In this document: one piece after another, positions 23,901-34,727 of the stretch
How positions within the stretch are numbered: the stretch's first letter is position 1
Layout: the number at the start of each line of letters is the position of its first letter
Assembly: GCF_024323335.1 (NCBI RefSeq)
Contig: NC_066579.1
Span: 246,629,575-246,693,574 of the forward strand
Direction of reading: 5' to 3'
Origin: Lathyrus oleraceus
Taxonomy: Eukaryota > Streptophyta > Magnoliopsida > Fabales > Fabaceae
DNA length: 64,000 nt
The notes under the pieces: model-generated
What the model was told of the DNA's origin: nothing
Database searches by the model: none
The model's input: only the letters and a program-made list of their open reading frames with translations
Translations under genes and position numbers: made by a program

Positions 23901-25440
23901 TGAACATGTTTCTTGCCAGGAAACCTTTTCAGAGATCGCATGCTTTTGCTGCCACCAAAGTGATAGATCATCAACCAATGTACTATCCTTCCTGTGATTC
24001 TGCACAGGATCTTGAAGATGAGATGTTCCAACATCTTTCAAAACATCATTTATCTTGAGCTCCAAGGATAATCAATTAAATACTTGTACTTGGCACAAGT
24101 AGACATTGATCTTAAATCCTTTCCCAATATTCCTTTCAGATACTTCCACCATAAGACTACTTTTGAAAATACTCTTCTAGTGTCAACATCTTCTGCTTGC
24201 AAGCACCTCAACAGTTTTGAAAATCTTCCCAGATTAAATTCACCCTTAGGAATGAAAGAGATGAATTCTTCCTTGCAAATGTGTCACACAACCGCCAGAA
24301 CCCATGTGACACAGGTCAACAACCAACCAGACCCTAGGTTGACCGTCAGTACTAGTGAAAGAAAACAACACCAGTCAATAGTAGATATGCATTGCCAAAG
24401 CATACTACCTCAACCAACCTCCGAATCTTCATATTCTTACTCCTTGAAAGAACTGCCACTTCTAAGCGTGGTGTTTGAATAACAAGATTCATGGTCCCAA
24501 TCCTCTTAAATGAAATAACAATCAGGTTACCCATTACTGACTTCTAACATCCAGGGAACTTGTCTTCCAACACAACATAGTACTTCAGGGAACAACTATC
24601 CAATCCTGATCAATCTATAGGAATAAGACAGACAACAGGAAATTGCACCGTGTCACATCTCAACCAGCTCCACTTCTAGATATCAGACGTCTAAAAGTGA
24701 CCTTCTTGAGCACACAAACAGTTGACCTTACCCTTGTCAACTTAGCACCCACAGATGTCTCCTCTTCCAGGTCAGCGGTAGGTTCCAAACAAGGTATCCC
24801 TTTGTTTGACACCTAAACACATCTGCTCTTCAACCAGTAGCTGCGTACTTGTTGAACAACATGTTCTAACATCGCATAGAGCATTAGTTCCACCCCCTTG
24901 GAACAAACCCTCCTTGAAACACTTCAAGGTCTTCATATACACTACCCAAGAGAGTAAAAGAATCAGTGATCAAGTGATTCTTACCATCCTGAAGTGAGAA
25001 CGTCATGATGAGTGGACTTGAGGAGACTCAAGTATCTTTGACATCTTCAGTAGATTATGATGAAATCTTGAATACAGCAGCCTTTCATCCATATGAGGGG
25101 AACCTTCATCAGAGTTTAAGTTTAGCCAGGTATTATACAGCGGAAATCATAATACAACTCAACCTATGACCACGCACTTCACCAGATCAGCCTCCAAGAA
25201 CATACCAAGTTTGAATATGTTTCAATACTAGCACAGTTGTTCCACACAAAGGCCAATTGCCAACCTCCAGAGACAGGTACACACAGTTCCTGTCATGAAT
25301 AGTCCATCCACCTACTTCAAGGGACCATTCAGGAAAAACACAGAACCTTCCACAGGTTCCAGCATCTGTACTAACATAACCTTGCAAGATACCAGAAAGT
25401 ATCACCCATGGATCTCATCCAGAAACAGAACAGGATTCCT
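20908..25440 (-). other. Internal region of element C, no recognisable coding
   Basis: About 4.5 kb with only short scattered ORFs, none longer than about 130 codons and none with a gag, protease, integrase or reverse transcriptase motif. The words GATGTC and GACATC, often joined as TGTCATGACATC, recur through it (for example near 22111, 22850, 23450). A second AAAAAGGGGGAGAAA tract lies near 21210 on the minus strand. The region behaves like the internal spacer of a large non-autonomous derivative. Confidence 0.75.
21829..21986. repeat. Local tandem duplication inside element C
   Basis: Two copies of a roughly 70-80 bp block, each with CTAGT...ACTAGTAA, ACACACA, GGTACTT and CTCCCCCTAAATCTGTGCA, at about 21829-21896 and 21906-21986. 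Confidence 0.75.
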
Positions 25441-25452
25441 GCTCTGATACCA
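25441..25452 (-). promoter_or_regulatory. Primer binding site of element C (tRNA-iMet type)
   Basis: Minus strand TGGTATCAGAGC starts three bases after the 5' LTR end TTTCA. This sequence is complementary to the 3' end of plant initiator methionine tRNA, the standard copia primer. Confidence 0.93.
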
Positions 25453-25454
25453 AT

Positions 25455-26779
25455 TGAAATTCTGGTATAGTCAGAGTTCAGATGTTCTACACGAAGTCAT
25501 GACATCTGATCCAACATTGTTACTAATACAGCAAGACAGTTATAACAATTAGAGTCTAGTACTCATATGCACTCAGTCACAGATGTCAAGACATCTGCTA
25601 ATATACCACCATGGAAAGAAGAACATCCAGTTTTATCCATCTAGTGCAAAGACACAGTAGAAATCAAACATAGCCCTTATGTTTATTGATCCTGCCCAGT
25701 TATCAGAATGATGTCACAACATTGATTTGAACATCACCTGTCCCAGCATTACAGATGGGTGAACTGTAACAGACCAACCAGTCTATCAGTATCAGCAGTC
25801 AATGATGAATGTCATAACATTCTATTTTGCATTCAGACTGCAGGCTATGTGTTAGGTCTGTTATTCCCTTCATAAACAGACTCAAAACAGACTAAGTTAT
25901 AACAAACAAAATATAGTGTGCAGAAGGTAAAAACACCAGTAATTGTTAACCCAGTTCGGTACAACGTTACCTACTCTGGGGGCATACCAAGCCAGGAAGA
26001 AGATCCACTATTAGCAGTATTAATTCAGAGTTAAACTCCCCCATTTACAACTTTTCACTTAATCCCTACCCAATGCAATCTATACCTAGGTACTCCTAGA
26101 TAGAAACCTCCAGTTTCCATTCCTATCATTACAAGTACCATGTAATGTTTAAACAACTTGAACTTGCTTCACAGCTTCGTTCAAGAACATAACCACTCTT
26201 GCCTACAGGCTTTGAGTTACAAATAATCTCATGCTTCCAAGCACTGAGAAACACCTGGTAACCTTCCCACAGGTTGGGAGGTTTACCTCACACACACACC
26301 TCTAATTTTTACATTGTTTGAGGCTTACAAAACTTAGGTTACAATCTACTATTTATAACCTAATCACCCAACTGGATTTGGGCCTTCATAAATCGCAGCA
26401 AATCTTCTTCTTTGCTGTTACAGAGCTGGCAGAAATCTTCTACTCCAATCATGGTCTTCAATCTTTTATTTCCTAAAAGATCTCCATATTTGGGAACTGT
26501 ATATTCACCAAATATATTACCAAATCTTCTGATTGAATCTTCAAGATCTTCACATAGGAGATAGGATATTCACCAGATCTCCTAATTAATCACAAACCAA
26601 ACCAGAATTAACTGATTCAGTTTGATACACGTGTGAGATGTCACAGTCCCGATATCGTGACATCTTACATGACATGTTGGTCCAGATGTCGAACTTCTTC
26701 AACCCAACATATTAAAACAATAGAGGTGATTACATATTATTTGTTTTACAAAATTAATACCAATCTTAAGGTACTAACA
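25455..26779 (-). repeat. 5' LTR of element C
   Basis: Equal in length to the left copy (1325 bp), TATA box TATAAATA at 26357-26350 (minus). It borders the PBS and so is the 5' LTR. Confidence 0.93.
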
Positions 26780-26784
26780 AACAC

Positions 26785-27305
26785 ACATGCGGACTTTTCC
26801 ATCTTTCTTCGGCACATGCACAATATTGGCCACCCATTGCGGATACTCTGCGGTCACTAGGAAACCGACATCAATTTGTTTATGCACTTCCTCTTTGATC
26901 TTCACAGCCATATCAGGATGCGTTCTTCTCAACTTCTGTTTGACTGGCGGGCATTCTGGCTTCAGCGGCAATCTATGCTCTACAATATCAGAATCCAAAC
27001 CAGGCATGTCCTTGTAGGACCAAGCAAACACATCTGAATACTCTCGAAGAAGATAAATCAACCCCTTCTTGACATTTGGACACAGTCGATACCCAATCTT
27101 GACTTCCTTCACATCATCCTCGGAACCCAAGTTGACTAACTCAATCTGTTCTTCGAACGGTTGAATGGTTTTTTTATCTTGCTCAAGAAGACGAGATAAT
27201 TCATCACTCACTTCTACATCACTTTCCTCCTCGGCTTCAAACACAGGGAATTTAAAATTTGGAGAAGGAGAAGGATCATTGTATTCAATGGGGTTAGGAA
27301 CCAAC
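26785..27305 (-). pseudogene. Element B pol, N-terminal part (exon after the intron)
   Basis: Minus strand, about 175 codons from the predicted splice acceptor to the C insertion. It starts LVPNPIEYND, has an acidic stretch, then AWSYKDMPGLD, LPLKPECPPVKQKLRRTHPDM and WVANIVHVPKKDGKVRMCV, where the frame meets the AACAC target site of element C. It continues at 19562 in the same frame. No internal stop is seen. Confidence 0.86.
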
Positions 27306-27561
27306 CTGCATAATGATTTGATATTTTGATTTTAGAGAAGTGGATTTGTGACCAAATATTATGCAGATGGACAATTATATTGTTTACTTATGTTTTTTGT
27401 GATTACCATTTTCAGAATAAAACAAAAATTAAAAACAAGACATCATAGATGTGGATGAATAGAATTAATTTTATTAATGATCAATTTGAAAATGCCCAAA
27501 CAATGTTCACTTCTCCCTTAGGCATAGGAGAAGGATTTTAAAAACATATAAAAGCAATTAC
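27306..27561 (-). other. Predicted 256-bp intron between gag-pro and pol of element B
   Basis: Minus strand donor AA/GTAATT at 27561 and acceptor TTATGCAG/GTTGG ending at 27306. Removing it joins the protease frame to the reverse transcriptase frame in phase. The interior is AT-rich with a pyrimidine-rich 3' end. Ogre elements are known to splice such an intron; without splicing the gag-pro frame stops directly at TAA 27559. The exact boundaries are predicted from sequence only. Confidence 0.72.
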
Positions 27562-30500
27562 TTAGATCGATGCAAAATAACAGAAATATCAACAACGGTC
27601 CAATTGTTGCAAGCCTTTCCATGTGTCACAAAATTGGTGCATTCTTCCTCTTCGTCATCTTCTAGCACAGCAGCTAAGTGTTGTTCATTGTCATGAATGA
27701 ACCATATACTACGGAAGCTAAGTTGCATATCTTCAGTCCTTCCAGTTGATGAACCTCGATGGAACCCCAAACCGGTTCTGCCTTTGTTATCAGAGACCTC
27801 TACCATGCGCCACCACTGATCAACATTACCTCCTTCCACAATCTTCTTAGCATCTTTCAACGAGGACATAGGTGCCCCAACTCTCTTTTCAGCAGCAATA
27901 GATAAGGCCTGGAACGGAGTTCCAACATCATGCTCAGCTTCAACGAAAGAGAAAGATGACAGGTGGCTAACTAACAGCGCCTTCTCTCCACCAATAATCA
28001 CAAGCTTTCCATTCTTCACAAATTTGAGTTTTTGGTGCAATGTGGAGGTAACAGCTCCTGCCTCATGGATCCATGGCCTTTCCAACAAGCAACTATAGGC
28101 AGGGTGGATATCCATTACTTGAAAAGTAATTTGAAAATCACTCGGACCTATCTTAACTGGAAGGTCCACTTCACCAATAACCGTTTTGCGCGAACTGTCA
28201 AAGGCCTTGACGATTACCCCGCTATACCTCATAGGCGCTCCTTGGTATGATAGCTTTGATAGAGTTGGCTTCGGTAGCACATTCAGCGATGACCCGGTGT
28301 CAACAAGCACATTTGACAAAGCATCCTCTTTGCAATTCATAGAAATGTGCAAATCCAGATTATGGTTTCTTCCCTCCTCAGGGAGTTCTTCATCACAAAA
28401 GCTAAGATTATTGCAAGAAGTGATGTTAGCCACGATATGATCGAATTGATCCACTGTAACATCATGTTCTACAAATGCTTGTTCCAAAACTCTCTGCAGT
28501 GCTTCTCTGTGCGATTCAGAATTCATGAGCAGAGACAACACCGATATTTTTGAGGGGGTTTGGAGAAGCTGCTCCACCATATTGAACTCACTTCTCTTGA
28601 TTAACCGAAGTACCTCATCATCATTGTTAGCTTTCAAATCGCTGGATTCACCAGACTTACCTTTTGAAACACCGACTGGATCTACAACAGGCACTTCCAC
28701 CTTCTTACTCACAACCGATTCTTCCTTATCCTTTGGGAACACCGGCCCAAACACACTACCACTGCGGGTCACCTTGGTAACATCAACAATGCTCACCACA
28801 GAGCTAGTCGTAGGTAACGGGACCTCTTGACCACCTTCTATCATTGTAGCATTATACTGGTATGACACAGCTTTATCAGATGAATACGGGACTGGGCCCG
28901 CTAACCGTATAACCAACGGCAATACTGATCTATTGCTGTCATTATTACTGTTGCTGCTATTGTACTGGATCACCAATCTCTCTGGTTGCTTGAATATGGG
29001 AACTATGACATTTACATCGTCATCTACATGACGGGATTGAACAATTTGAATCATGCCTTCATCCATCAGTCGTTGGATGTCCCTTTTCACAATTTCACAA
29101 CCCCCTGGGTTAATACTACAAATAACACAACTGTCATGGTCATGTTCACAATTACTCACCAAACAAATGTCTTTATGCATCTGCACTAAGGACCTCTGAA
29201 TAAAGCGCACATCAAAAACCTTAAACTCCCCAGGACAACCATCCACCATATTCACAGAAGAGTTCCCATGAGCAGGCAACGGATTCGCTTTCACATTCGG
29301 CGCACGATCCTCGAAGGACACCATTCCACTCTTCATCAGCTTTTGAACCTCATACTTGAGTGGATAACAGTTCTCGATATCATGTCCGGGTGCTCCCTGA
29401 TGAAAGCACAACGGAGTTCAGGCTTGTACCACCATGGAAGTGGTTCTGGAATTTGCGGCAGGTTTCTAGGTTGGATTAGGTTCTTGAGAACCAAATACGG
29501 GTATAATTCTGCATAAGATATAGGAATCGGGTCGAAAGAGACCTTCTTCCTCTCAAAGTTTTGTTGATGATGATTGTTGGTATTATTGTTGTTGTTGTAG
29601 GTGTTTGTTCGTTATTGTGGTTGTTGTTGTTGACGTTGTGGTTTTTGAACTGGTGTTGATTATTGATTAGAAAACACAGGGATAACTGAAGATACTTGAT
29701 GTTGATGTTGACGGGATGGTCGATGCCTTCTGATCTGAGGCCTCCTCTGCATCCCACTGCTTATTGCATTCGCTTCATTATCCTTTTTCTTCCTAAAATC
29801 GCTACCATACCTCTTACTCAAAGATGCTTCATCTTTCGACAAACGTCCTTCTCGGACTCCTTCCTCAAGCCTCATCCCCATGTTTACCATTTCGGTAAAG
29901 TCACTGGGGGCACTATAAATCATTCATTCATAATAAAATGAACTCAGAGTTTTCAAAAAGATCTTTGTCATCTCTTTTTCCTCCAAAGGAGGAGTGATCT
30001 GAGCAACCAATTCCCTCCATCTCTGCGCATACTCTTTAAACGTCTCCTTATGCTTCTGAGACATAGACCTCAGCTGGTCTCTATCAGGCGCCATATCCAT
30101 ATTGTACTTATATTGCTTGACAAAAGCCTCTTCCAAGTCATTGAAAGTGCGAATGCTTGCACTATCCAACCCCATATACCAACGGAGCGCAACACCGGTC
30201 AAACTATCCTGGAAATAATGAATCAACAGTTGATCATTGTCGGTCTGAGTAGACATCTTGAGAGCATACATCACTAGATGACTGAGCGGACAAGTGTTCC
30301 TTTTATACTTTTCAAAGTCAGGCACTTTGAACTTCATAGGGATCTTGACGTTGGACACTAAACACAACTCAGTAGAACTTTTTCCAAACAAATCCTTACC
30401 TCTTAGCATCTTCATTTCCTTGCGCAGCTTAAGAAACTGATCTTTCATTTCGTCCATTTTCTCATAGACATCCAGACCCTGAGACGGCTCGGAGTGATAA

Positions 30501-30916
30501 ATGGTGTCCTCTACACGAGGTAAGGTGTGCATAACGGAAGGTGGCACAGACATGACTGGGCTAGATGCCGACATGGAAGCAAAAGTAGGCACAAAGCCTT
30601 CAGGCATAAATTTGGATGGCATTCCCCACGGGAATCCGGCAGGCATATTGGGTGCAAAATAAGCGGTAGCAACAGGCATGGTAGAGGTAGCCACCTCTAA
30701 AATAATTGTCCTCTGAGGAGGAGGAGTTGCATGCATTGGAGAAGATTGACTCTGAGCAGCGAGAACTGACTCCGTGATGGCAGTCAGGCGGGTGATCTCG
30801 TCCTTCAGCTCTCTGTTCTCTTGCTCTAGATGCTCCATAATTTTGAAGTGATTGGCACGGGTGTTGTACCGATGAGTCAGCTTGGCTAAAGCACATAAGA
30901 AACACCAATGAGACAT
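27562..30916 (-). pseudogene. Element B gag-pro, nearly intact
   Basis: Minus strand. Gag begins near 30916 with a conserved THRYNTRAN stretch, then a coiled-coil N-terminus, a proline-rich linker and the capsid region FKVPDFEKYK...YFQDSLTGVALRWYMGLD...FKEYAQRWRELVAQI. A CGA-to-TGA type stop interrupts it at 29923-29921. After a basic, low-complexity Q/N/R-rich stretch with a frame change (29757-29411), a zinc-knuckle-like FHQGAPGHDIENC opens the long frame 29411-27558. Protease lies at about residues 370-480 of that frame with the catalytic VDTGSSLNVLP and LLERPWIHEAGAVTSTLHQKLKF. A G-patch-like GLGFHRG follows. The frame runs to the predicted intron. One stop and one frame break separate it from an intact polyprotein. 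Confidence 0.88.
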
Positions 30917-31145
30917 CTGGCGAAAGAGAAACCTGATTATGCAAATGATGCATGAAATGCAATGCTTGTTTATTTATTTTTATTTTCAAGGAACTTACTA
31001 TATCATTTGCAAACATATATATCAACAGTTGCAATAATTTTTATATGACCAAAAGTCTCTTTTCATTTATATAATTGGAAGGATTACACTGAGTATAATT
31101 TTAGAAACCAAATGAAAAATACAAGAGAAAATGAGACTAGTCATC
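30917..31145 (-). other. Spacer between ORF1 and gag of element B
   Basis: AT-rich, about 230 bp, no conserved frame or clear signal. Confidence 0.5.
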
Positions 31146-32643
31146 CTAAGGATCCCTAATAAAGCCAGAAGATCTGGCTGAAGGGGTGTACTTCCTTCGA
31201 ATGCGTCGAATCTCGATCTCAAAAGAAGCCTTCATCTGAGTCTTCTCGAGGACAGGCTGATCAACAATCTTCTTCCAAGAAACGGAAGGTTGAGGCATGC
31301 TAGAAGATGAAACCTCTGGCTCTCTGTGTCTCTTCGTCACTCGGTCTTCAAGTAGCTCAATAAGTGCATCTTTGTCCTTAGACTCCAACTACAACTCTTC
31401 ATGCTTCTTGCTCAAAGCACGAAAACGCTTTTCCCACATATCCTTCTCTTGCTTCATCTTGACGAGCGCGTCTTCCAACTCCTCTATATATTGGTTAGGG
31501 AAAGTTAATGGCTCAACCACTACCATAGACATAGGTCTTTCACAAGGATAAGGCATCTTCAACTCCAAAGCTCTCTTCTTCACCCAAAGAATGTAAGCTT
31601 CCAATGCTACACAATTGCACGGACCAAGCTCGGATCTTCCTTTCCTATGCATATTATGCCAAGCATGCACAATCTTCTGCTTCAAATGTTGGGGATCTTT
31701 ACCCTCTTGATAGAAAAGACCTTCTAACAAAGTGTTATTAGGTTTGTCTCTCAAGGGGAACCCAAGTTGACGACGAACCAAAGCAGGGTTGTAGTTAATT
31801 CCACCTTGTGTACCAACGAGAGGCACATTAGAGAATTCACCATAACTATCAATAATCTCCAAACTTCTCAAAGAAGGATCATACCAAACTATATCATCAT
31901 TAGTGAGAGACATAAGTCTCTGAGACCACCTTAGACATTGTTTGTTCTCCATAAAAGTAGGTGTCTGAGGCAAGTGCGAGATAAACCACTTGTACAGAAG
32001 AGGAATACAATAGAAAATCGTTCCACCGCCCTTAGAATTCCTTAGATGCAAAGAGAAATACATATCACCCAACAAAGTAGGCACAGGATTCCCAATCAAG
32101 AAAAGTCTAATGGTGTTAACATCAACAAAACCGTCAATGTTAGGGAACAAAGTTAATCCATAAATGAGCAACACAAAGATAGCTTCAAAAGCGTCCACAC
32201 TACCGGCTTGACCAAAAGCAGTAGCTTCCTTGATGAGAAAATCAGATGGCAATCCAAACAACCCATTTCTTCACCCAATGGGCCTCTATCTCATACTTCT
32301 TCAAGTGAAGGGCTTCAACAATAATACTAGATCGGGGAATCTCCTTCAATCCACTAAAAGGCACTCTACTAGAAACAGGTAACCCCAAAAGATAAGAATA
32401 CTCCTCAAATGTAGGCACGAGCTGAAAATCTGGGAAAGTGAAACAACGGTAAAGAGGATCATAGAACTGCACCAACACACTCAAAAGTCCTTCAACTACA
32501 TCAGCAGACAAGATAGATAGAAGCTTCCCATGGCGTTGTTTGAAGTCCAAGGGATCTAATACAAAAGATGCTAGCTTCCTTAACTCTTTCAAATCTTGGC
32601 ATTTGAAAATGTACTTCTTAGTGTTCCTTCGTCCACAATCCAT
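31146..32643 (-). pseudogene. Element B ORF1 (Ogre-specific), broken
   Basis: Minus strand, ATG at 32643-32641 to TAG at 31148-31146, about 500 codons. N-terminal part: LRKLASFVLDP, then FYDPLYRCFTFPDFQLVPTFEEYSYLLGLPV. Middle part: LLIYGLTLFPNIDGFVD, CIPLLYKWFISHLP, WSQRLMSL. C-terminal part: a charged predicted coiled coil around EELEDALVKMKQEKDMWEKR. The parts align with ORF1 of element A. A frame change near 32260 and a TAG near 31389 break it. The role of Ogre ORF1 is unknown. The conserved first half resembles the plant DUF7745-type region (from memory), so a host-derived domain is possible. Confidence 0.8.
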
Positions 32644-33413
32644 GGTCTGAAAATATTTGCAAATAATACCTCGGTTCCTTGAAATTTTTCGTGCGATGAA
32701 TACTATGATGCGCATGAATGCATGAATGCAACAATCACAAATAAGGGATCACACACAAGGAAAATAAAGGTCAAGGGATGAATCAAGTCATTGTCAAGAT
32801 CAATCATCCATTTTGGTGGATTATAGTTTACACCTTATCAACACCCAAGTTCCATTGATATTGACAAGACTTGATTAGATCAACCAAGAAACAAGGGCTT
32901 GTTGTAAGTCATGAGCATGGAGTCGGGGTAAGAACCATCCCAAAGGAGTGAACTAAGGATAAAAACCTGTAGATCATGTCTAAAAAGTTCCCAGAGGCTT
33001 AATTCCATCTATTGGATATTATAGGTTAAGATGACTGACTCATCGATCCATAATATTCTCAAGAGAAACTCGTCTAAGTGTAGTATCGCGTAACAACTGT
33101 TATCAAGTCTACACTTGAACAGTTTCCGCACTACATCCTAAAGAGGCCAAGAGTGGGTAAATGTTCTACGGTCCTCAGCTTCTCGGACCCAAATTAGAGA
33201 TAGAAATGCCTAACCACAAATACTTGTGTGACATTTCCAAATCCAAAAGAGTCTCCACTGAGCAGATGGATCTCAAGCCAACTTGTTAAGGACTACTCCA
33301 CACAAGTCGAACATGACTATACCATCCTCCTATCTTAATTGCACTCAAGTTCTAGTTAGAACTTATCTCACCATTCAGAGATCACCAAGCATAACAAGCA
33401 AATTACATCACAC
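32644..33413 (-). other. Leader of element B, interrupted by element D
   Basis: Non-coding, similar in block order to element A 6901-7450 (GGTTAAGATGACTGACTCATCG, ACTCCACACAAGTCGAACATGAC). It ends abruptly where D's LTR begins. The last five bases CACAC (33409-33413) are the candidate target duplication of D. Confidence 0.65.
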
Positions 33414-34240
33414 TGTCGAACCCCAAACTTTGACCATCTTTTCATTTTTATTTTCAGCTGACACTAACATATCCAAAGCATACCAGACATCTGGTCAAAT
33501 GACCTAAAAAGTCAAAGGGGAGTCATTTTGACTTTTTAGTCCCTCTTAGGGCTTTGCTTTAATTTAGGGGTTTTGTTTGGAACGTAATAATTTGGGGAGT
33601 TATGCTAGAGGGATATTGCCCTTAGTAACTAGGACGTTTTGTATTACTAAAACACATAATTAAAAAATAATAATTAGGGGGATTATTTGTTTTAATAGCA
33701 TCGTAGAAGAGATTATAATAACGTGATTAGTTAAATGAGGACAAATTAATATTAGTTTTTTTCTTACACATTAATATTAAATTATATTATTTTTATTTAG
33801 GAATATATTCATATTGGGATTAATTAGGGTTAAATTAATTAATTAATTTAATTAATTAAATTATCATTAGTTGATATATTATCTAGTTAGGGTCATAATG
33901 AGATTATTAATATTATTATTAAGATTATTATTATATACTCACTAATGTTGTCTTATTTTGAATGAATAAAATAATATAATTGGTTGAAGAGAACATGTGT
34001 AAGGAGTTATGAGTGTGAGAGGTGATGAGTTCGAGTCTCACCTTCCCCCCTTTTTGATGCCTTTTCCTTCTTACATTTTATTTCTCTTTTTCCATAAAAC
34101 TTGTATCTTTTTTAATTTATTTATTATTTTAATTAATTTTCCTTTTACATAAATATTTATTTTTAATAATTTTTATTTTATGCATTTTTTAATAAAAAAA
34201 AGGATTTTCATTTTCATTTTTCATTTTTATTTAAGACATT

Positions 34241-34727
34241 TTTAAATATGGGTAATGCTAACTTATGCCCTAGGGGCACATGTTAAGAACTAATTATAGA
34301 AATGTTTTTTTGGAACTTGTGTATGGTCTTTATCAAAATTTTATAATTAATGTTTTCATTACTTTCTCCAATATAAATTTTATAGTTATGAATTGCTTAA
34401 CATGTGTCATTGGGGCACAAGTTAGCATTACCCTTTAAATATGATAATGCTAACTTGTGTCCTAGGGACACATGTTAAGAACTAATTATAGAAATGTTTT
34501 CTTGGAACTTGTGTATAGTCTTTATCAAAATTTTATAATTAATGTTTTCATTACTTTCTCTAATATAAATTTTCTATTTATGAATTGCATAACACGGGCC
34601 CTTGGGGCACAAGTTAGCATTACCCTTTAAATAGGATAATGCTAACTTGTACCCTACCCTTTAAATAGGATAATGCTAACTTGTACCCTAGGGACACATG
34701 TTAACCACTAATTATAGAAATGTTTTA
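34241..34727. mobile_element. Tandem cluster of Mutator-like MITEs
   Basis: Two complete copies, 34250-34433 (184 bp) and 34443-34625 (183 bp), then a 25-bp fragment 34635-34659 and a left part 34669 to about 34727. Terminal inverted repeats are about 38 bp, starting GGGTAATGCTAACTTRTGCC. The 9-bp word TTTAAATAT or TTTAAATAG sits before, between and after copies (34241-34249, 34434-34442, 34626-34634, 34660-34668). Nine-bp duplications are usual for Mutator-like elements. Confidence 0.85.

Larger units (their letters stand above)
19563..26779 (-). mobile_element. Element C: non-autonomous Ty1/copia-type LTR retrotransposon
   Basis: Two 1325-bp direct repeats bound a 4567-bp internal region. 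The target duplication AACAC is present on both sides (19558-19562 and 26780-26784), and the split reverse transcriptase of B reads on across the two flanks. On the minus strand the LTR begins TGTTAGTACC and ends CAGAATTTCA. PBS and PPT fix the orientation as minus. By eye the two LTRs differ at about 24 positions (near 1.8%), so this is a fairly recent insertion. No gag or pol domain is recognisable inside. Confidence 0.93.
8997..33413 (-). mobile_element. Element B: Ogre-like Ty3/gypsy retrotransposon, 5' LTR not in window
   Basis: Minus-strand order from the right: leader, ORF1, gag-pro, intron, pol (split by element C), 3' UTR with tandem hairpins, PPT, 3' LTR. All Ogre hallmarks are present: ORF1, the intron, a second RNase H, a giant LTR. 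The lower border at 8997 is set by terminal TGTAA/TTACA inverted ends. Candidate target duplication on the left is GGCTA (8992-8996), but the other side is not visible. Element D interrupts the leader at 33414, so the 5' LTR should lie to the right of the window. Confidence 0.87.

Noticed and set aside
22816..24065. Short minus-strand ORFs of 72-85 codons in element C
   Set aside because: No gag or pol motif, no shared frame and no conserved start context.
25441..25452. Match to initiator tRNA-Met
   Set aside because: Only the 3' terminal 12 bases match, as expected for a PBS; there is no cloverleaf, so no tRNA gene.
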